Below, piece after piece: positions 31,945 through 44,629 of a DNA stretch of 64,000 bases. The stretch comes from Aphrocallistes beatrix (lineage: Eukaryota > Porifera > Hexactinellida > Sceptrulophora > Aphrocallistidae), in assembly GCA_963281255.1 (NCBI GenBank), contig OY725488.1:1959986-2023985 (forward strand). The letters run 5' to 3'. The translations under genes were made by a program, and so were the position numbers. The notes under the pieces were generated by a model. It was not told the origin of the DNA. It ran no database searches and saw only the letters and a program-made list of their open reading frames with translations. How positions within the stretch are numbered: position 1 is the stretch's first letter; every line of letters starts with the position of its first letter.

Positions 31945-32866
31945 GTTGTATAAGTTTTGTCCATTAGGTATTAAATTTCTTATACTCAAACGATCTTAGT
32001 TATTATGTTCCTTTAGAGATTGTAATCCGTATATTCTCAATGATTTTTCGAGTCTGAGACCTGGAACTGTGTTTTATATGGTGAGTTTTGTGGAGAAAAA
32101 ATGTGTCCTGGCACGAATCGAAAAACGAAAATCCGGGACTACTGCTTTTCAAATTATCTTTCTAAAGTCTTCGAATTCTAGGACAAATTAGCTCTCACTT
32201 TTCCTCGAACACTCTAAATTTGTAGAAAATATAGGATGTTTAGATTAATACATATTGAGAACCATTTGGATCAGATATTTTGGTGATGCGAAAAAAAGTT
32301 CCATTTTGGGTGATTTTGCAAGATGTACGGTACAACTCGGTTAGTATGTACTCAGATAATAAGTACTTCGGTTTATTACGCACTCATTTCTCTGAACCAA
32401 ATCCATCTATAATGTTGATTTCTATGTAGTATAAACTCGGTTGATACGTACTTCCGGATAGTACTTACTAATAATTCCCTCCCGAAGGGGTACGTCTTAA
32501 CCGAGTTCGACTGTGCCTAATTTGAACTCGTGGAGTAATAACTTTATCTCGTTTCTGATAATGAATTCAGTGGATTTGTAAAATATTTGTAAGGTGAATG
32601 AAAGGTATCTGGTGCTAAATTGTCATGGAACATCGGTAATGGAGATATTTTGTACCGAAACATTGGGCCAGATTCGCGATTTTGGCTGCGAATCAGGACA
32701 CATTTTTCTTTCAAAAAATTCACCCTACAAAACACAGTTCTATATCTTTCAACATCATTGAAACTATTCGAATTGCAATCTCTAAAGACCATAATAATTA
32801 ATATTGTTTGAGTATAATAAATTTTATACCTAATGAAGTTTAGTACAGAACTTAGTAACCACCCTG
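31945..32866. mobile_element. Foldback family B element with nested pogo-like MITE
   Basis: The right end mirrors CAGGGTGG; the left end is decayed. The arms include ATGGTGAGTTTTGTGG and the CACCCTACAAAACACAGTT block. The nested MITE interrupts a sequence that is continuous in the copy at 38325. Confidence 0.75.
32328..32513. mobile_element. pogo-like MITE, 186 bp
   Basis: Ends CGGTACAACTCGGTTAGTA and mirror CAGTCGAACTCGGTTAAGAC. It contains ACTCGGTTGATACGTACTTC, mirrored. The sibling repeat at 38725 reads AAATGTACCTAATTTG across the site, so the empty site is visible. Confidence 0.78.
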
Positions 32867-33127
32867 TAGGTGTGCACCGCTAATATTTTTTCGCAAAATA
32901 TCTGCCCTTCCGGTTTCTCTAAATGCCTACGTATTCATATTGTAATACCTCCACTGTTAAACTAATTTTCATTTGGTTTTTCTGACACCAGGTTTCCTTA
33001 CTGATCAGTTTTTTACTCTCTATGGTGTAAAAAACTCTGATCAGTATTTATTAAATGACCGAAAATTCTGAAAACATCACCTCTTGGAAACATCTTGAAC
33101 ATTATTTAATGATGAGGTCATCTGCTT

Positions 33128-33340
33128 GGGTGGTGCAGTGGTTAGGGGGTTTGAACACCAAGACTTAGGTCACGGGTTTGAACCTCGCCCTAGTCATTTG
33201 CACTTTGCTCTCAATTACTTTGCTTCGGTTATGTAATCTGAGCCTACACTCTTGCGAACCTTAGTGAGCTGAAAGCAATAAGGATATCATCTCGCTAAAG
33301 GTAAAGTTAGGTGCTATCTTTCTTTCCTACTGACAGCCGA
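33128..33340 (+). mobile_element. tRNA-derived SINE-like sequence
   Basis: A box-like TGGTGCAGTGGTTAGGG (33131-) and B box-like GGTTTGAACC (33175-33184) have the spacing of a Pol III promoter. A non-tRNA body follows (CTGAAAGCAATAAGG, GCTAAAGGTAAAG). It does not fold as a complete tRNA, and no second copy is in the window. Confidence 0.6.
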
Positions 33341-33389
33341 GTTTTCCTCTGTAAACACGCAATCATATATACACACATACTGTATACAC

Positions 33390-33842
33390 ATCAGTCAGCA
33401 ACTATCAGTAGGTTTGGCACCTCACCCAGATTGTGAAGCCCCTGAGAATATATTAACATCTATTCGGGGGGTATATAAATCTATAAACTTTACTTCTTTC
33501 ACTTCAGCTCAACCTCTCAACATCATCAATGAAATAGTTTTCAATATGAATGAAAAGCTTCATTTTTCTAAACCGGTTCTAAAATCATTTCTTCATTCTC
33601 ACTAAGCATATTTATTTAATTAGATGTTTCCCCTTCCTGAATAATAAGGAAGTTTAGTAATTTCATACTCAAAGTAATTCTTTTTTCAAATTTCAAAATC
33701 GGTCCATTTCCCCTTTTGTTAAGTAAACATTAATAATATCTATTATTGTTGGAAATATTAAAACTAGGCAGCAATTCGATTCTAAACAATTTGGTTTTGC
33801 TCCCCCGATTGGTAGCTATTGTTAATTTTGGAGATTGTAATG
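33390..33842. other. Anonymous stretch with one small ORF
   Basis: GTAG at 33411 is followed by a frame of about 62 codons (APHPDCEAPENILTSIRGVY) ending TAA at 33605. No domain recognised and no donor. It could be the tail of a transposon ORF. Confidence 0.35.
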
Positions 33843-33927
33843 CAGTCGAACTCGGATAAGACGTCCCCTTCGGGAAGGAATTATTAGTGCGTACTATCCA
33901 TATGTACGTACTGACCGAGTTCTACTG
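33843..33927. mobile_element. Very short pogo-like MITE, 85 bp
   Basis: Ends CAGTCGAACTCGGATAAGAC and mirror CAGTAGAACTCGGTCAGTAC, with TA after the right end. Same family as 32328-32513. Confidence 0.72.
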
Positions 33928-34259
33928 TATACTGTATTTGGAGTTTAAAATTATGGTCTTAAGTTGTTCTGCCTTATATAGTGCAGGATCATCCAATAGG
34001 ATAAGTAGGCTGCAGCCTAGAGTCCGGAGGGTCTGGGGGCCCGCAAAATCTACTCGTCGTAATTATTTTACTCTATTTAATACATCTTAGATCTAAATAT
34101 ATGCGGTATACTAGATTGGTATGACCCCATGTTTTAATGATTTGATCTATTTTATATAACAACATGCCTCAGTTAATAGCCTACTAAAGATAATACTCGC
34201 CAACAGACTCTTACCATTGATGAAAAAGAAGGCGAAATACTTACGAATATCCTTACTAT

Positions 34260-34645
34260 TAAAACTCGATTAATCTATAGTATTTAAATATATCTGTAAC
34301 GAATTGATTGAAGAAACTGCAAGGCACAGAAAGCTGATTTTGGCATGTGCGAGTCTTTTGGCTATGGTCCCACTAAATTCTGACCTCAGACCAAAATGTC
34401 GACTCATCATGGAATTATGACGTCATTGTCACCTTTTTATAATTTGAAATTTAGTATTTCGACTATAACTCAGCCATTTTGGGTGATACGAGGCTGAAAT
34501 TTAATAGAATTTGTATAGTTACATACCTCACTTATGATGCAACTATCATCAAAAAATGATGACTCATCACTCTGTTATGACTTCATCATTACGCATCAAA
34601 ATTTTAAAAATTGACTAAATACGTCTGTTTATGGACCTCTGTATA
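34260..34645 (+). mobile_element. Helitron-like element, 5' two thirds
   Basis: 5' terminus TCCTTACTATTAAAACTCG at 34260, GTAACGAATTGATTGAAGAA, two CRE-type blocks (TGACGTCA near 34420; the second is mutated to TGACTTCA). It stops after AAATTGACTAAATACGTCTG. Confidence 0.87.
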
Positions 34646-34649
34646 TAAG

Positions 34650-35567
34650 GCTTACCATCTAAATCTCAAAAATGAACCTGAGATGCGGTCAGAGATGGTT
34701 GAACTAATACATGATCTGCCTAAAATCATTAACGACGTAGAATAGAGCTTCGGAATGTATTACCAGCATATTTAAATATGGTATCAAAGTACCCATATCC
34801 GTTGCTAAAATTTAGATTAGTCATCACATGATTGCGCAATTGGTTATATTTGGGACAAATTTAGCGATTGAGTGATTTTCAGGCCGTTTAAGGCCGCTTC
34901 TAATTGTTTACTTAGGTCATTTCATAAGTCCTTTCTAAAATTGAAGATGCAAATTCAAGTAACTTGAACGCCCCTACGATTTCCCAATGATTCTAGTTTG
35001 CATTTTCACTGATAATCAGATCCTTTCGAATGTAAGATTAATTTTGCCCAAATTGTTATGATAATTAAGAATATTGTTGTTACATCATTATTTGAGTAAC
35101 TCGAGGAATTTAATTGCATATTGTTTTTTTAAAACAAAACAATATATCACATATATGTTGATAAATATTGCATTAACATGAAAAATCATTTTATCATTGG
35201 AATTCCGTAAATGTCAAATTAATTAAATCAGATAATAATAATGTAATTTCTCAATTCCGTTCAGTTTGCTGGTCAACTTGGTTTGCTAGTGAAAGAGCGA
35301 ATTACATTCTTGATGTGTCGCACACAAGTGACCAAAATTTTCAATTCCTTTGAAAATAATTTGTTTCTTAGCATCGAATCATCTTCACTCGTCCAGATTC
35401 GACCAGTACAGTAAACAAGTCATTTAATGAAACGAGATTAGCATAGCGAGAATTTGTTTGTGGTCAATCTTTGTCACGTTTATCAGCTCATTCAGCTACA
35501 TTTTACTCTAATTTTAGATATCTATGCAGAGGTAAAAACTAGTCAATACAAAGAAAATAATTTCATA
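34650..35567. other. Anonymous AT-rich stretch
   Basis: No gene or repeat pair recognised. Confidence 0.4.
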
Positions 35568-36106
35568 CAGTGGAACCTCCGTAATCCGACACCTCTGTAA
35601 TCCGACATTTCTCTAAACCGACATTATTTCTGTTCACGGATCGTTTTTCTATAGAAAACAACCTCTATAATCCGACACCTTGGTATTCGGAATCCGACAA
35701 TTTAATGATTTTCCAGTAGTGCAAATTCGACCTGTATAATCCGACAATTTTTTCGTCTATCAAATAATGTCGGATTATGGAGGTTATTTTACCTCCATAA
35801 TCCGACAAATTATTCTTCTTTCAAATGTGATGTCGGATTATGGAGGTTATTTACCTCCATAATCCGACAAATTATTCGTCTATCAAAAAATGTCGGATTA
35901 TGGAGGGGTTATTTACCTATTTGATCAGACAAATTATTCGTCTGTCAAATATTGTCGGATTGTGGAGGTTATTTACCTCCATAATCCGACATTTTACTGA
36001 TTTTCCACAAATGTCGGATTATGGAGGTTATTCGATAATCCGACAATTTGCTAATCTGACATTTTTTTCGTCTCCCATTGAATGTCGGATTATGGAGGTT
36101 CCACTG
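35568..36106. mobile_element. pogo-like MITE with an internal hairpin array, 539 bp
   Basis: Ends CAGTGGAACCTCCGTAATCC and mirror, TA at 35566-35567 and 36107-36108. Inside, the subterminal motif TGTCGGATTATGGAGG and its complement alternate about six times in units of roughly 80 bp, making a ladder of hairpins (35750-36060). Confidence 0.9.
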
Positions 36107-36154
36107 TACTACAAAAATAGAAAATAATCAAAATACTGTTTTAGAGCATAATTA

Positions 36155-37575
36155 CAGTGTGTTTCATAATTATTGGCACTAGACTTTAACTTAATGTACT
36201 AGTATCAAACTTGTAATTAGAAAGAGTATTATAATTTCAGGATAACTTCATGTATGTTTTTTCTTACTATATATACATTGTTTTGAGTCACACTATCATA
36301 CCATGTGATTACCCAGCATATTTTCTAGAATGCAAACTCATTTTTTTTCTCAGTTTTTTGACAAAATTCCAGCAACATTTTGCTATGGTATAGCAATGTT
36401 TTCTTCTATACCGCTTTATTTAGTTATAGAGATATCTAAGCATGTATATATCTTGTAGTTATGCATTTCTTAAGGATTTGTTCAAAGTATTCAGCAAGAT
36501 ATAGGTTCTGAAAGTCAGAATTACACTAAGCGGACAAAAGTATTTCAACACTTGATTCTTTCCCATACAAATAATACTAAAATGGGTCTATTCATGAAGA
36601 GAGTTTCTTCTAAACGGTATGGGAGACAGCTAATCGGATTCCAGATTCGAATAATACGCATTCAAATTAGTCACTGGTTAATTTTCTAATCTATCATTAA
36701 TTCCTAACTTTTGTAATTATCAATCTGTACCACCTTATGCTACATACACCCATTTAACCACTATACATGATGGCAATGAATTCCCTATGGTGGCTCAGGC
36801 TGATAAGATTGTTCATTGAGTTGAGTAATTTATTAGTTATGTTCAACTATGACTAATTCGAATGTGTAGATTTCGAATCTGAAATCAGATTTTTAGTATC
36901 TCTTTGAATTTGAACGTATTGCTCTTCATGAAAAAATCCGATTTAGTATTATTTGTATGGGAAAGAACCAAGTGTTGAAATACTTTTGTCCGCTTAGTGT
37001 AGGAGTGTGATTGAGGCCCGCAGAGATTAACAATGTAAAAAGTGGAATTTAACCCATAAAATTCACAATTTTAAACTTAACTTGTTTAAAGTAATGGTTT
37101 AACTAATAATTAGTGCTATTTGTGGGTATTGACCATAAATACAATTATTTTTTTCTCAATTTAAATTTTTTTCTCGGGAAATTTGATTTTTGTAATCACT
37201 TGAACACTCCTAATTCTGACTTTCACAACCTATATCTTGCTGAATCCTTTGAACAAATCCTTAAGAATTGCATAGCTACAAGATATATACATGCTTAGAT
37301 ATCTCTATAACTAAATTAAGCGGTATAGAAGAAAACATTGCTATACCATAGCAAAATGTTGTTGGAATTTTGTCAAAAACTGAGACAAAGAATGAGTTTG
37401 CATTCTAGAAAATATGCTGGATAATCACATGGTATGATAGTGTGACTCAAAACAATGTATATATAGTAAGAACATACATACATGAAGTTATACTGAAATT
37501 ATAATACTCTTTCTAACTACAAGTTTGATACTACATTAAGTTAAAGTCTAGTGCCAATAATTGTGAAACACACTG
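36155..37575. mobile_element. Foldback family R element, long arms, complete
   Basis: Ends CAGTGTGTTTCATAATTATT and mirror, TA at 36153-36154 and 37576-37577. Arms of about 360 bp are nearly identical. A family A foldback is nested in the middle. The two inverted elements give a four-arm palindromic structure. Non-coding. Confidence 0.88.
36524..36999. mobile_element. Foldback family A element, nested
   Basis: Ends CACTAAGCGGACAAAAGTAT and mirror, TA at 36522-36523 and 37000-37001. Confidence 0.88.
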
Positions 37576-37849
37576 TATGTAGGCATTAAGGTGTGCGTAA
37601 AACTTCCAAACAGTGCTTACTGTAGAATGGATAGATAATTGTATGAGGGACAGGTTTTACATTTTGATTGTTGGGATACGAAGATTGTGTGTCCAAAAAT
37701 AGAAATTTCGGAATTTTTAAGCGCATACCAAATCGAATTTAGGTATGAGCATAATAGTTTGCAGAGTGAATACTTATACAATTGACTATAACTTCAATAA
37801 AACATTACAGCCTCAAATTATGAAACAACAGTTAAAATCGTATAAACAG

Positions 37850-40200
37850 AAAATCCCACGTTTTTTGAAATGGTTCCATAATTACTAAAAAGGCCATAAC
37901 AAATGCATTTTTTCGGTAAAAATTGCTGCAGAAATGATTTTCTAATAAATAGAATATCTCACTTATTGTGGGCATGAGATGACCCCGGTTTTGTGTTTTA
38001 CAAATAGTGGCCCATCCCTCCTTCTCTCCTGCACTACACTTCATCTGTGCCGCATCCAGAGTTGAAGAGAAAAATGATATCGGCCTCAGAGGTGTGCTAG
38101 CACACCTCTGATAGCCACTTCAGAGGCATCCACTTCCAAATGGAAGACTTTGGACTAGTCAGGGTACGCGAGCTTTACAGGATTCTTCGAAAGAGCCCTG
38201 CACAGCTGCTGATAACTCTATTCGCAATTGCCGTCCCAGTTCAATCTTATTTCTTTCCTTGTCAACTTGTATAGAGGAGCAGCTCTTTGGAAATGGTTGG
38301 AAGTCTCTATAATCATAAACTATACAGGGTGGCTTGTAAGTTCTGTCCCAAGCTTTAATAGGTATAAAATTTCTTAAACTCAAACAATCTTAGTTATTAT
38401 GGTCTTTAGATATTGTAATTCGAATATTTTCAATGATTTTAAAAGATTTTTCGAATCTATGACTTAGAAATATGTTTTGTATGGTGAGTTTTGAGAAAAG
38501 AAAAAGGGGTCCTGGCACGCAGCGAAAATCGTGAATCAGGGCCCACTGCTTTTCAAGTTATCTTCCCAGAGTCTTCAAATCCTAGGAAAAATTAGCTCCC
38601 ACATTTTCCTCGAACACTATAAATTTGTAGAAATATAGAATCTTTAGATCAGTATATATTGAGAACCTTTTTGATCAGATTTTTTGGTGATGTGAAAAAA
38701 AGTGCCATTTTGGGTGATTTTGCAAAATGTACCTAATTTGAAGTCGTGAAATAATAACTTTATCTCGTTTCTGATAATGAATGCAATGGATTTGTGAAAT
38801 ATTTCAATGGTGAATGACTCTGGTGCTAAATCGTCATGGAACATCGATTTTAGAGACATTTTTACAGAAGCAGTGGCCTGGATTCTCGATTTTCGCTGCG
38901 TGCCAGGACACATTTTTTTTCTCAAAACTCACCATACAAAACATATTTCTAAGTCATTGAATCGATAAATCTTATAAAATCATTGAGAATATTCGAATTA
39001 CAATCTCTAAAGACCATAATAACTAAGATTGTTTGAGTTTAAGAAATTTTATACCTAACAAAGTTTGGGACAGAACTTACAAGCCACCCTGTGGTTCCAG
39101 GAAGGACTCAGGTGTCTTAGATTCTAAGGTCGTGCCGGAGACAGGATTTTGATAACATTTGATAGAAGTGGGCGGTATCCACATTTTGACAGTAAATTCC
39201 CCAATTCCGTTTCCCTGTACTCAAAACGGCACTTCTCAATCGAAGAATGGCCGATCTGTAGCCCTGTAATACAACCCTGAGGTGTTTCAAATGATCATCG
39301 AACGAATTCGAAAATGTTAACGTATCATCAACGTAAGGTAAGCTCTGGGAAGCGTCCTTCGATCATCTACTGATACGTTGATGGGGCATTACAAAGCAGA
39401 AAGGGCATCATACAGAATTCAAATTCTCCACTAGGTGACACAAAGGTTGTCTTGTCCCTTTCCGTTTCCTTGATGAATATACTCGAGTAGGCACTTCCCC
39501 CATCTAACTTTGAAAAATATTCACTACCATGCAGCTTGTCTAATATATCCTTCATCTCTGGTATAGGGTATGTGTCCTTCCTAGTTACATCATTTACTGC
39601 GCGATAATCAATATTAAATCTAAGAGTGTCATTTTTCTTTCTGATAAGAATAACTTTGCTCGCCCATGGAGAAGTAGAAGGAAGGTCTGATGACCCCTTT
39701 ATCCAGCATCTGTTCAATTTGAATATTTAGTCCCTTTCCGTTTGAGGATAGATCTCTTCGGTGAATTAAACACTGCCTGACTGCATCAATAACTTCCTCA
39801 TTACTTAGCCTCTTGGCACCCGAATGACCCTGGTGGTCTACATACTTGGAGTTAAGGTTTGTGATTTTGCACAGGAAATGTGCCTCCAGTTTCAATAACA
39901 TGATCCACACAGTGTATTCTATTTGGTTTCTTAGGATTCATGGCAAATATATCGTCAAACTTATCGATCCTCTCCTAGCGAACGTTAATAGGTCCCTGAA
40001 CGGGCGGAGGAAGCTGCGCTATGAAGATTGCACACGCCACCGTAGCGGTACCTTAGCATCAAATAACCGCAGCCTTGAGTTCATAGAAATAGTCGTTGAC
40101 GAATGTCCCAGGTTCCTAGTCCTTATTCCTAAGAGACTACATTGCTGTAGTGCTATCTACTGGCTCATCCAAGTGGTTAATCAGAATATTGAAATCTCCC
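37850..40200 (-). pseudogene. Ty3/gypsy-type pol remnant (RT and RNase H)
   Basis: Minus-strand order: FDDIFAMNPKKPNRIHC, HVIETGG, IQIEQMLDKGVIRPS, SPWASKVILIRKKNDTLRF, KLDGGSAYSSI and FVSPSGEFEFCMMPF. Next is YVDDTLTFSNSFDDHLKHL, with the reverse-transcriptase YVDD. Beyond a foldback insertion comes KVFHLEVDASEVAIRGVLA (RNase H start). Stops and shifts are frequent. A 767-bp foldback B element (38325-39091) interrupts it between RT and RNase H. No LTRs were identified. The domain order is that of gypsy elements. Confidence 0.82.
38325..39091. mobile_element. Foldback family B element, complete, inside the pol remnant
   Basis: Ends CAGGGTGGCTTGTAAGTTCT and mirror, TA at 38323-38324 (the right-hand copy is mutated to TG). 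Arms of about 300 bp. Confidence 0.88.
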
Positions 40201-40263
40201 TTTAAACTTTTATTTTCTTATCTCTGGAATTTCTTTTACTTGAAATGAGTAAAATTATTGCTC

Positions 40264-40945
40264 AGAACTGCTGCATAAATTCGAAAGTTTGAATCTTTAG
40301 ATGCACAATTTTCAAATATTTTAACCTGATCACCAAATATTCAGCATAAAAATTTCAAGCAATTTGGAGATTATATAGTGATCGCGCAAGGTATGATCCC
40401 GCCCGTGCATATGTAAAATGGGATTTGTCCGGTTTGGAGTTAGGTTGGAGTAAAGTTGCAAAATGCTTACTTCGGTTGTGCAAAGAAACTAATAACTTTT
40501 TGAAAATATTTGGTGTGGTTTTATATCAACTAATGTGATTCATTTTAATGACTTCAATCAAATATACCGATTCCTAGATGTTGATAAAAACTGTTTGGTC
40601 CAGTCTTCGTACTTGAAATTATTAATTGTCCTAACCGTTTTACGAATATATCCGAATCGGTATGCATTTAGGTTTTAAAATGTATTTAATTGCTGATATA
40701 TACCCACCTTAAATATCTCAAAAAATAAAGTTACTATTTGCATCTCAAAAGTACGCCTCTTGCAACTTTAACCCCCAAATCAGACATAACCCATAATAAA
40801 TTTTCACGAGGGGAGCATACCTTGCGCAACCACAAAATCTTCGCCAAATTGCTTGAATTTTTATGGTAAACATTTGGTCATCAAGGTAACTATTTGAAGA
40901 TTGTGCAACTAGAGATTCAAACGTTCGATTATTTTGAGAACACTT
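40264..40945. mobile_element. Foldback family S element
   Basis: Arms of about 230 bp: AATTCGAAAGTTTGAATC near the left and its mirror GATTCAAACGTTCGATT near the right. CGCGCAAGGTATGATCCC and its mirror lie further in. A single arm of the same family is at 21393. Confidence 0.78.
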
Positions 40946-41532
40946 AATCAGCGACGTGCAAATTAATTAAATTAGTACTTTAACCCAATGGAAAACTTCA
41001 AGTGCTCCCGCTTTAGTTTAAGGAATAAGAACATTATAGTAGTAGTAGAAGAAATAACAAGAAAGTAATACAAGAAACTCATTTCCGGCATACCTCGCAA
41101 TATCCAGGTTGTGCTAAACAACATGGTAGGGCATTAAAATATTAACTTTTGAAATGCTTGTGACACTTATCCCATTAACAGTTCGAAAGTAGTCATTTGA
41201 TCATTTTTCAGGTTCTTTCTCGCATTTTCTAACAATGTTAAGTTCGTTTTTAACAATAACTCTTTGACTCCAAAGTATACCGTATGATTTAAGGGTGGTT
41301 TTGAAAATTTGTTAATAACCATAGAATCTATTCCAATTGTTTCCGAACCAAAAATATCTAGAATGTTTATTAAAAATGTGCTACATTAAATTTAGTAGAA
41401 CCTTGCAAAAATACTCAATATATGAAAAACTTCTGGAACATTTTGACTATTTCGAATTCATTTAAAAGTGGATATTAGAAATTAACAGAATATTTATGTA
41501 TTTATTACACACTACACAGTTTATGATATATA
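40946..41532. other. Anonymous AT-rich stretch
   Basis: Nothing recognised. Confidence 0.4.
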
Positions 41533-42089
41533 CGAGGGTCACTCAATATGTTTTGAGCCTGGAGTAGTTGCTTCCGTTTGATTTTGTTGAAAATTTCTAG
41601 GATTATTCACCTACCTATTATTATCTTTGACTTTGAGTTTGATTTCAATCGGACAAGTTTCTAAAATATTCTAATGAAGAAATTGATATTTTGTATTAGT
41701 ATCTATGAAAACACAACCACAAGTGTTGAATTGGGATATCTTTGAACATTTATTTATGTTTTGCAAACGAAATTTAAATATGATAATCATAGAATCCCCC
41801 CGGATTGTGAATATATCGCATCATTGATAATATTGAATTATCAAAAGTTTATTCCCTACTATCATTTTTCCATAAAGAGAATAAATAAAATTCCATAGGA
41901 AATGGCTTGCAAATGTGTCGGAGTCCACAAGGACACTCCATTATATGTGGTAAAATATTTTTAACTTGTCCAATCTAACTCAAAGCCAAAGATACAAGTA
42001 ATAATAGGTAGATGAATAATCCTAGGAATTTTCAACACAATCAAATGGAAGCAACTACTCCAGGCTCAAAACTTATTGAGTGACCCTCG
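41533..42089. mobile_element. Mariner-type foldback MITE, 557 bp
   Basis: Ends CGAGGGTCACTCAATATGTT and mirror, TA at 41531-41532 and 42090-42091. The arms exceed 100 bp. The terminal CGAGGGTC is shared with the mariners at 7414 and 29322. Confidence 0.9.
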
Positions 42090-42985
42090 TAGCATCAATT
42101 GCAGGTATTTGCAACTTTGTTCGGGCCGACGCCGATTGTTCTACTAATTAGATTGTAGCACATTTTAGTCTGTTAGGCTAGAGTTATGTAGAAAACTTGC
42201 AAATGGATCTTGCAAAAGTAGAAACCCCAACCCTTTGTGGCAACCTAGCCCCGGCTATTATCCACTTGTGGATAAGAGCAATTTAATCCACATGTGGATA
42301 CTGACCATTTTTTATTATTATACGCAAAGGTGTGGATAATATCCTAACTCTGGTTTTTATTCAAAATTTATAACTACCAAATAATATCCAATTTTCAGGT
42401 GTAAAATAATTGTGTCTCAACTTCTCAGTTAATAGATAATCATTTTCTTAAAGTAAATTTGTCATCCTTACAAATACACCCAATCTAGCAGCCTCTATTT
42501 TCCGATCCATAAGTCAAGCATACTTTGGAAAGCAGTTAACCTTGTAAAATCCATTAGATAACATTCATTTCCTTGTAATAAGAGATTTAAACTGTTTAAC
42601 ATTTTTAAAATATCAGTGTGGTAGGAGAGGTTCGGAAGCCAAGAATTATCATCGATGAGTGCTACCCAATCATCTTGCCTTCAGCTTGAAGAATTTCTTA
42701 AATTCCACATTTCAATCTATAACACGCAAGTACATTTCCCTTTGACAAGCAAAGAACTTCCGTATTGCATAAAAGTGTTTTGTGTTCTGCATTCATATTG
42801 AGACAAGGATTTTGGAAAAGTTGATTCAAAGCGCTTGTTTTGATATGGTTGGCGATTTTTATAGCAAATAGAAAAACACATTTTGCTATCCCATTAGTTA
42901 CGATGTGAGTAAAACGAGATTTTAAGTAGTATTCATATTAACTTCTCTATTTAATGTGCCTTTTTCTTCTATTTATGGTTAACTA
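42090..42985. other. Anonymous stretch with small palindromes
   Basis: TATCCACTTGTGGATA and ATCCACATGTGGAT near 42261 and 42287 are near-perfect short palindromes, and ATTATCCACACC is mirrored near 42336. No element boundary was established. Confidence 0.4.
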
Positions 42986-43855
42986 ATAAAACAAACCTTA
43001 AGGGTTTATTTATAACTTAAAATATATACTTGTATGTGGATATTGTATCCTGATTGTGCAAATTGAAGGGAATCCTAAGGTAGCACTGCGAGCTTCCCTT
43101 ATCAATGATGAAAATAATAAACTTAGGCATGCTCTGGTTAAGCCCAGATATTATCAATTGGGAAGAAGCATAAAAATCACACTTAGTAAGGTTTCCTTCT
43201 TAAATGATGACATCTTATCTTTCCATGAGTATTCGAATGCTTTAGCAATAATACTTGTATTATTCATTCATGACCCCCCTACAAATCCTTTGCGACATAC
43301 ATTGATAGCGAAAGTGGTCTTTCTGACGAGAGGGGGTGGTGTAGACTCCTTTTAAGCGAAGCATCGTGTTCCTCCTTGGGACTATTGAGGAATGTAGTCA
43401 TGGAATAATTTAATCCTAAGATTTTGCAGATTTTTAGTTCAAGATATCTGTTTGTTATTAATTTACACTTCCAATAAAATTTAAAGTGAATTCGCATAGT
43501 TAAACCTGTCAAATTATTGAGTAGACCTTGAAGTATTTATCTAGAATGATAGTATGTATTCAGTGCAAGCACCATTGGTCGTGTTCTAAGAGTTTAGACA
43601 CCTGCTGCCCCCCAATTTATCTAAATGTACAGTCTATATCTCTCCCTGCATGGACTCCCAATTCCAGACCAACCCCTCTTAGGACACCGACTGCTCATAA
43701 AAATTGACTCCGACCATGGTATTCTTTACAACAAAATTATATTTGATTTTATGAGGAATTTGTGGGAAGAAGCTCCCCAGGGAGACCCTGGTCTTCCACT
43801 GACACTGAATGTATTGTTTGTGTCAACTGAAACTGAAATTGATCGATTTTAATCT
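42986..43855 (+). other. Two unrecognised open frames
   Basis: One frame is open from about 42990 to 43352 (includes RASLINDENNKLRHALVKPR). A second runs 43625-43852 (includes NLWEEAPQGDPGLPLTLNV). Neither shows a known domain or good splice sites. Both could be decayed transposon coding sequence. Confidence 0.25.
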
Positions 43856-43886
43856 GTTAGCAGACTAGTGCATACTACAATTTCTG

Positions 43887-43969
43887 ACAAATGCATGCTA
43901 CTAAATTAGTACAAATGCATGCTACTAAATTAGTACAAATGCATGCTACTAAATTAGTACAAATGCATA
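43887..43969 (+). repeat. Minisatellite, 24-bp unit, 3.5 copies
   Basis: Three identical copies of ACAAATGCATGCTACTAAAT plus TAGT, then a partial copy. The unit contains ATGCATGC. Confidence 0.95.
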
Positions 43970-44061
43970 CGTCTCATTTTTTAGGTTTCGATTTTTTAAT
44001 TTTCTACTAATTATACAATTAGATTCCTTTCGATATTCCTGGATCTATTGGTTAATTATCA

Positions 44062-44629
44062 TCCTTACTATTAAAACTCGATTAATGTATATTTATTTAT
44101 TTATATATTTATTTATATGTATATATATATATATCTGTAACGAATTGATTGAAGAAACTGCCCGTCATAGAAAGCTAATTTTTGGCATGTGGGAGTCTTT
44201 TGGCTATGGCTCCAGTAAGTTCTGAGCTCAGACGAAAATGTCAACTCATTATTGAATTATGACGTCATTATCACATTTTTAAAAGTTAAGCAATACAGTT
44301 ATTCGAGCATAACTCAGCCATTATAGGAGATAGAAGGTTGAAATTTTAATAGATTATGTATATTAATATATCTCACATATGGCACAACTGTCATCAAAAA
44401 ATGTTGACTCATCACTTTGGTATGACGTCATCATTACTCATCAAAATTTTAAAAATTGGTAAATTTGGTGATTTTTCGTGCGATAGAGTTTATAACAGTA
44501 GGACATACGTATTTAGAGATGATATCCCCCTTATAATTAATCAATGTGACCTCAGGCGACCGAAGGGAGCCTCCGGCGGACACAAAGTGTCCGCCAGCCG
44601 CGCAGCGCAAGCAAGCGAAGCGCGCTTGT
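44062..44629 (+). mobile_element. Complete non-autonomous Helitron-like element, 568 bp
   Basis: The cleanest copy. It has TCCTTACTATTAAAACTCG at 44062, the (AT)n tract, GTAACGAATTGATTGAAGAA, and TGACGTCA near 44260 and 44422. The hairpin GGCGGACACAAAGTGTCCGC is at 44575-44594 (its next base completes the stem), followed by the terminal GCGCAGCGC...GCGCGCTTGT. Confidence 0.92.

Noticed and set aside
33128-33200. A functional tRNA gene
   Set aside because: Box A- and B-like motifs exist but no acceptor stem or anticodon arm folds; a SINE head is the better reading.
43056-43355. 99-codon ORF as a host exon
   Set aside because: No acceptor or donor consensus, non-ATG start and no domain pattern; listed only as an unrecognised frame.
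43887-43969. CRISPR-like repeat array
   Set aside because: Identical 24-bp units without spacers.
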